A DNA stretch of 6,482 nt, taken from an uncultured Senegalimassilia sp. GTDB lineage: Bacteria > Actinomycetota > Coriobacteriia > Coriobacteriales > Eggerthellaceae. The position numbers and the translations under genes were made by a program. Positions 1 to 4,300 of the stretch are shown here, in pieces (position 1 is the stretch's first letter; each line of letters begins with the position of its first letter). The notes below the pieces were generated by a model that saw only the letters and a list, made by a program, of their open reading frames with translations, did no database searches and was not told the DNA's origin. The stretch lies in assembly GCA_934661765.1 (NCBI GenBank), contig CAKUJT010000127.1, positions 1 through 6,482 of the forward strand, given 5' to 3'.

Positions 1-141
1 CTGCCGGGCGTGCGCCTGCGCACCATCGTGTGGAAGACCGCCGAGGGCGAGGCGAAGTTCCGCATGGTCAACGCCGACGCGCCCGACTCCAAGCCGTTCC
101 TGAACCACGGCATCGTCGAGTGGGAGCCCGCTCGCGCCTAG
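1..141 (+). CDS. 3' end of an unidentified protein-coding gene (46 codons visible)
   Basis: The first reading frame is open from base 1 to a TAG at 139-141, so the start lies upstream of the window. Seen: the tail contains L-R-T-I-V-W-K, then F-R-M-V-N, and ends L-N-H-G-I-V-E-W-E-P-A-R-A. Codon use is GC-rich at third positions, as in the rest of the window, which supports real coding. The alternation of short beta-type stretches with a final 'L-N-x-G-I-V-E-W' strand is loosely reminiscent of the last strands of hot-dog-fold proteins (MaoC-like dehydratases or thioesterases). That resemblance is weak and should not be used as an assignment. A strong intrinsic terminator follows 66 bases after the stop, so this is probably the last gene of its transcription unit. 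Confidence 0.75.
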   Translation: MPGVRLRTIVWKTAEGEAKFRMVNADAPDSKPFLNHGIVEWEPARA

Positions 142-207
142 CGGTTTTGCGCCGCGGCCGCGCGGCCGACGGCTGAGCGGCCGATGGCGAGGGGAATATG
201 ATGTGCA

Positions 208-245
208 ACGTGTGGCAGGGATGCGTCCCTGCCACACGTGTTTTT
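208..245 (+). terminator. Rho-independent terminator after the upstream gene
   Basis: Bases 208-221 and 226-239 are perfect 14-nt reverse complements around a TGCG loop (222-225). One G separates the stem from five Ts (241-245). The stem is GC-rich. Orientation and position, 66 bases past the TAG of the upstream gene, fit an intrinsic terminator for that gene. There is no matching A run on the left side, so it is not obviously bidirectional. Confidence 0.9.
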
Positions 246-315
246 GCCCGACGTTTTGCTGCTTGGTCGGGTGATGGTTGCGCCGATTGAGGCGCCTTTC
301 GTTCCTGCCGCGGGG

Positions 316-333
316 TTGACCCGGTTGTACAAT
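316..333 (+). promoter_or_regulatory. Possible promoter elements upstream of the nitroreductase-like gene
   Basis: A TTGACC hexamer (316-321) and a TACAAT hexamer (328-333) each resemble a sigma-70 element. They are only 6 bases apart, so they cannot serve together as -35 and -10. If TACAAT is the -10, no good -35 lies 16-18 bases upstream. If TTGACC is the -35, the bases 17 downstream are a poor -10, although a TGATAT sits further on (345-350). A -10 at 328-333 would start the transcript near 340. That favours translation from 383 over the in-frame ATG at 332, which overlaps the hexamer. Treat as a candidate only. Confidence 0.25.
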
Positions 334-368
334 GGGCGCGTTCTTGATATCGCTCGATGGAAGCGCGC

Positions 369-375
369 GGAAGGA
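369..375 (+). promoter_or_regulatory. Ribosome binding site that decides the nitroreductase-like start
   Basis: GGAAGGA ends 7 bases before the ATG at 383. The alternative in-frame ATG at 332 has no purine-rich Shine-Dalgarno sequence at a suitable distance. This site is the main reason for choosing 383, which gives a 248-residue protein rather than 265. Confidence 0.7.
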
Positions 376-382
376 TTTCGCT

Positions 383-490
383 ATGGAAACGGACATCGTT
401 ATGGGTGCCGCTATGGACGGCTCTGCGGACATCGCTACGGACAACGCCACGAACACCACCTCGGACACCGCCGCTGACCTGAAGCTGGCT
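383..490 (+). repeat. Three imperfect 36-nt tandem units in the 5' end of the nitroreductase-like gene
   Basis: The core GGACATCG(T/C)TA(T/C)GG occurs at 391-404 and 427-440, and a diverged copy (GGACACCGCCGCTGAC) at 463-478. The copies are exactly 36 bases apart each time. The unit therefore encodes 12 residues and keeps the frame: residues 1-12, 13-24 and 25-36 align around a conserved Asp (D4, D16, D28), with Ile following in the first two units. This explains the low-complexity N-terminal extension before the flavin-binding domain. Confidence 0.6.
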
Positions 491-1129
491 ATGCGGCAGC
501 GCCATACTGTGCGCAAGTTCACGTCGGAGCCGCTTTCTGCCGAGCTAATTTCGCAGCTCAATGATCGCGTTTGTGCAAACAACGAGCGCTTCGGGTTGGC
601 GATCTCGCTGAAGGTGGGTGACGAATCGGCGCTGCCCGGTGCGCTCAAGCTGTTCTTCGCCAAGGGCGTGCGCAACTACTTCGTGCTGGCCGGCAGCGAC
701 AGGCCCGGGCTTGACGAGGATCTTGGCTACGCAAGCGCCGACTTGATGCTTTTTGCGCAGGCGCTCGGGCTGAACACGTGGTGGATCGGCGGCACGTTTA
801 GCCGCAAAAACGTCGAGCAGGCTGTGCCGGGGAAGAAGGTCATCGGCATCGTCGCCGTGGGCTTCGGCGTCACGCCGGGCACCGCGCACAAAAGCAAGAT
901 GGCGGCCGAGGCCAGCTCGTACGAGGGCCCGGAGCCGCAGTGGTTTGCGGACGGCGTGCAGGCGGCGCTTCTCGCCCCGACGGCGCTCAACAAGCAGTGC
1001 TTCCGAATCGCTGGCGCGGGCAACAAGGTTTCCATCAGCGAAAACGGCGGTGCGTTCAGCGGCGCGGACATCGGCATCGTGAAGTACTACTTCGAGCTAG
1101 GCGCCGGCAACGCATTCGAGTGGGCGTAG
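383..1129 (+). CDS. Nitroreductase-like flavoprotein (TM1586-type)
   Basis: Predicted cytoplasmic FMN-dependent oxidoreductase of the nitroreductase superfamily, 248 residues; the physiological substrate cannot be told from sequence. Seen: R40-H-T-V-R-K-F46 matches the N-terminal 'R-x-S/T-x-R-x-F' FMN-contact signature. Residues 114-137 (L-G-Y-A-S-A-D through N-T-W-W-I-G-G) match the conserved helix and 'GL-x-T-x-W-I-G' segment. Residues 191-209 (G-V-Q-A-A-L-L-A-P-T-A-L-N-K-Q-C-F-R-I) and the D-I-G-I-V-K-Y-Y-F-E-L-G segment near 229-240 resemble the second half of the fused, pseudo-duplicated TM1586-type (putative nitroreductase) family. Family knowledge: such proteins carry two half-domains in one chain, which fits this length. 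No signal peptide or membrane segment is seen. The first 36 residues are low-complexity, rich in Asp, Thr and Ala, and come from a tandem repeat, so the folded domain starts near residue 33. The gene stands alone between a terminator and a 248-bp gap. Superfamily confidence is high; subfamily moderate. Confidence 0.85.
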   Translation: METDIVMGAAMDGSADIATDNATNTTSDTAADLKLAMRQRHTVRKFTSEPLSAELISQLNDRVCANNERFGLAISLKVGDESALPGALKLFFAKGVRNYFVLAGSDRPGLDEDLGYASADLMLFAQALGLNTWWIGGTFSRKNVEQAVPGKKVIGIVAVGFGVTPGTAHKSKMAAEASSYEGPEPQWFADGVQAALLAPTALNKQCFRIAGAGNKVSISENGGAFSGADIGIVKYYFELGAGNAFEWA

Positions 1130-1232
1130 CTTCCTCGTTCCTTCTCTTTCTTTTTCCGTGCTTGATTCCTGACAGTTAGTGCTACGTCCCTGAAGTGTCT
1201 GGGTTGGGGGCGGGGATTTTTGCGCTCGCATT

Positions 1233-1267
1233 TCCCCTGGTCAGGGGATGGTTCGTATATGCGTACC
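1233..1267. promoter_or_regulatory. Two adjacent inverted repeats upstream of the large surface-protein gene
   Basis: Bases 1233-1248 form a perfect 6-bp stem (TCCCCT / AGGGGA) around GGTC. Bases 1250-1267 (GGTTCGTATATGCGTACC) form an 18-bp dyad in which 7 of 9 symmetric pairs match. Neither is followed by a T run, so they do not look like a terminator. They lie about 110-145 bases upstream of the ATG at 1378, where an operator could sit. The rest of the 1130-1377 gap holds a pyrimidine-rich stretch just after the nitroreductase-like stop (1130-1164) and G/T-rich DNA. No convincing -35/-10 pair was found. A regulatory role is inference from symmetry and position. Confidence 0.3.
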
Positions 1268-1365
1268 TAGTTGTTTTGGCGGGTTTTGGGGATGATGCAG
1301 GGTGGATTGGAAGTTTGTGCGCGCTGCGTCGGGGGCTTGTCGTTGCTGCGGGGCGCGCTCATGGG

Positions 1366-1371
1366 AAGGAG
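1366..1371 (+). promoter_or_regulatory. Strong ribosome binding site of the large surface-protein gene
   Basis: AAGGAG at 1366-1371, preceded by GG, lies 6 bases before the ATG at 1378. The frame is also open upstream to a TAG at 1177-1179, with only GTG/TTG candidates there. The internal in-frame ATG at 1489 lacks a Shine-Dalgarno sequence. This site therefore fixes the start at 1378. Confidence 0.8.
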
Positions 1372-1377
1372 TGCGGA

Positions 1378-4300
1378 ATGGGAGCGGAAAGGCGTGGCCG
1401 GGTCGGCAGCATTCGTGCCGATGCGAACCCTGGGAAGGGTGCTCGGCGTGCTTGCAAATCGGCGAAGCGCGTGATCCCGCAACGGCGTATGCGTGCGTCG
1501 CGTTCGGGCGCGTGTCCGTGGCGGGTGGTTTGGCGTCGCGGAACGGCGGTGGCGTTGTCGTGCATTTTGGCGGCGGGCTTGATGCCTGTAGCCAGTTTTG
1601 CGCAGGGCTCGGAAACCGTCGCCGCGGCGCGTGAGACCTTGCGGGCGAACGCTTCCGGTGCGGCTGACGGCGGCGCTGGAAACGGCGTCGATGCGGCTAA
1701 CGGTTTTGCGGCCGATGATACGGGTTACGCCGCTGCCGACTCTGCCGATGGCGGGGTGCTCGTCGTAGGCTCGGGGGTCGTGGCAGGTGGCGAAGAATCC
1801 GCCGACGCGGCGGGCGCTCAGGGCTCGCAAAGCGCTCAGAACCCGCAGGGTGCGCAAGCTGCCGCGGGCGCGGCTTCGTCGGCCGTCGGCGATGCCGGAA
1901 ACGCTAACGGCAATGCCGCCGCTGGGAACGCTGACCCCGCAGCCGCCGACGACTCCGCGGTAGCCGACTCCGACCCCGACGCCAACGACCCCGGTCCCGC
2001 ACCTGACTATGACGGCACCGAGGCCGCCTACGTCTACGACGAGTACTACGGCGAATACCTGCTGGCAACCGCCAAGGGCATCACCGGCGACAAGGTCGAC
2101 GGCGACGTCGGCTATGTTGCTGGCACGTCAACGCCCGCGCAGGTCTGGCTGACGCTGGACGAGGAAACGAACGAGTTGACCGTGCACCATGTCGACAACG
2201 GCGCGGTCGCGTTCGAGGTCTCGGCAACCGTCGACGGCCGCCCCATCACCACCGTCGGCGGCTGCGGGTCGTCGAACCTGACCTCGGTCACGTTCCCCGC
2301 CGACTCCCGCGTCACGCGCCTGAGCTGGGGCGCGTTCTCCGGGTCGCAGCTGCAGTCCATCGCGCTGCCCAGCAGCTTGGAGACGCTTGGCGAAGGCGTG
2401 TTCCAGGACTGCAAAAAGCTGCAAACGGTTGAGTGGCCGAAGAACAACGACATGCTCAAAACCATCCCTGCCGAGACGTTCGCCGGCTGCTCCATGCTCG
2501 ATGACGGCGTGGTGGCCAGCATCCCCGCAAGCGTGGAGACCATCGACTACCGCGCCTTCGCAAGTTGCTCCCCTGACATCTACGTGTCAGGGGAGACGCC
2601 CGAGCCGTTCACTGAGGTCAACGTGCCCGGCACCGTCAAAACCATCGAGCGCAACGCGTTCGAAGGCTGCGGCCATGTCCGTTCCATCTCCATCGGCGAC
2701 GGCGTGCAAACCATCGGCAACCGCGCCTTCGCCAGCATGCCGCTCATGACAGGCGCGGAAGTGGTGCTGCCCGCAAGCGTGAGCACCGTGGGCCAGGACG
2801 CGTTCGACAACACACAGATTACCTCGAGCGCCTCGGGCACCGAGTGGAAGCGCAACGCCGTGACGCTGCGCGTGCTCAACCCCGACTTCGAGCTGGTCGA
2901 ATACGAGTACGGCGGCACGCTGGAGATCGGCGGCAAGAAGTACGAGAACCCGTTCTCCCTGGGGCAGACCATCGTGGCGTTCGCGAAGAACTCGGCGGGC
3001 CAGCCGTCGTGGGTCAAGCGCGCGGCCGACGCGGTGGCGGGCCAGGAAGACGAGCACAACCCGGGCAAGCCCGCCTATACGTTCCAGTGGATGGAGGAAT
3101 CTTCCCAGGTCACGGGCAAGGTTCCCGCGGGGGCGCAGGTGACGCTGTTCCAGAACGGCACCGCCACCACGGCGAAGGTGTCCGCGGATGGCACGTTTAC
3201 CGTCGAGGCGCTGTCGAACACGCCGGCCACGCTGCAGGTGAGCCTGGAGGGTTGCTACGACCAGGTGCTCACGCGCGCGGCCGAGGCAATGGCCGGCACG
3301 TGGGACGTCGGCGAGCTCAAAACCGAATCGTTTGAGAAGCTGCCCGTGCAGCGCCTGATGAACGTGAACCTGCGCAAGCAGGTGGGTACCGGCGACGACG
3401 GCGCACCCGCATGGGAAACCGTGCTCTCCGATAGCGGCCTGGCCTTTGAGCTGCGCCAAGGCGATCGCGTGCTGCGCGAGGGCGAAGACGCCGACTACGT
3501 GCGCCAGGGCCTGAGCGTGCTGCTCTCGCAGGAGGTGGCGGATGCGGCGAAGGAGCTCACGCTTGCCGTGACGCCCGATGATTCTCTGACGCTCGGCGCG
3601 GGCGAGGGCCGGGCCATGCCCGTCGACGGCGCGTTCGATGTGGATCTGCGCGCGTGGGGCGGCATGAAGGTGACCACGAAGTCGGCGTTCTCCGGAAGCA
3701 ACGACGTGATGGTGTTCCGCAACGGCGCGTGCGTGGCCACGGGTCTTACCGATTCCGCAGGTGAACTGCCATTTTCGCTTGACAGCCTGAAGGCCGGCGC
3801 GTATACGGCGATCGCCGTGAGCCACACGAGTGTCGATCTGCGGGTGCCCACGCTTGCCGCCTTCGATCGCCTGAAGCTTGAGGAAGGCGTGCAGTACGCG
3901 CGCGCCAAGGTGCAGGTCGAGGACGGCGCGCAGGCGCAGGTTGCCCTTGACGTGCCCGTGTTCGACGCGTCGGCGTACCTGGCGCAGTGCGGCGTCATGA
4001 AACAAAGCGGCGTGGTGGCCGATCGCAGCGCCATCGTGGCGGGCGTGGAAGCGCAGGTCAGGGTCAGTTTCAGCCTTGATCAGGAGCGCGATGCCGTGCT
4101 GCAGCTGGAGATGCCCGAGGGCGACTTCTCCGACATCACCATCGGCGGCAACATCGGCGATGAGGCCAAGCAACTGCCCTTCACGCGCAACGGCGACGTC
4201 GTGTCGGTGGACTTGGGCCGCGCGCAAACCGGTGACCTATACGTGCGCTTCGCCGCGCATCGCGTGGGTGCGTGCACGGTGAACGCGACGCTTGCGCTCG

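Noticed and set aside
332..382. Upstream ATG at 332 as the start of the nitroreductase-like gene
   Set aside because: It has no Shine-Dalgarno sequence and overlaps a TACAAT hexamer. The ATG at 383 has GGAAGGA at ideal spacing.
1233..1248. Inverted repeat as the terminator of the nitroreductase-like gene
   Set aside because: The stem is only 6 bp, no T run follows, and it lies more than 100 bases past the stop codon.
1195..1377. Upstream extension of the large gene to GTG/TTG codons (frame open from 1180)
   Set aside because: No ribosome binding site supports these starts. It would put extra hydrophobic sequence before an otherwise complete signal peptide, and the ATG at 1378 has a strong site.
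1271..1474. Short + strand open frame overlapping the large gene's start
   Set aside because: It starts with TTG, has no good ribosome binding site or domain, and overlaps the well-supported 1378 start in another frame.
1552..1563. Lipoprotein signal (lipobox) at V-A-L-S-C62
   Set aside because: Positions -3 and -2 are Ala and Leu, which do not fit the lipobox. The hydrophobic core continues past the Cys to a good A-S-F-A cleavage site.
2587..4227. Antisense open frame of about 546 codons opposite the large gene
   Set aside because: Its product is low-complexity (His, Arg, Ala, Leu, Val and Gly) with no recognisable domain, and it lies opposite a strong sense frame with GC-rich third positions. 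That is the classic antisense shadow in high-GC DNA.
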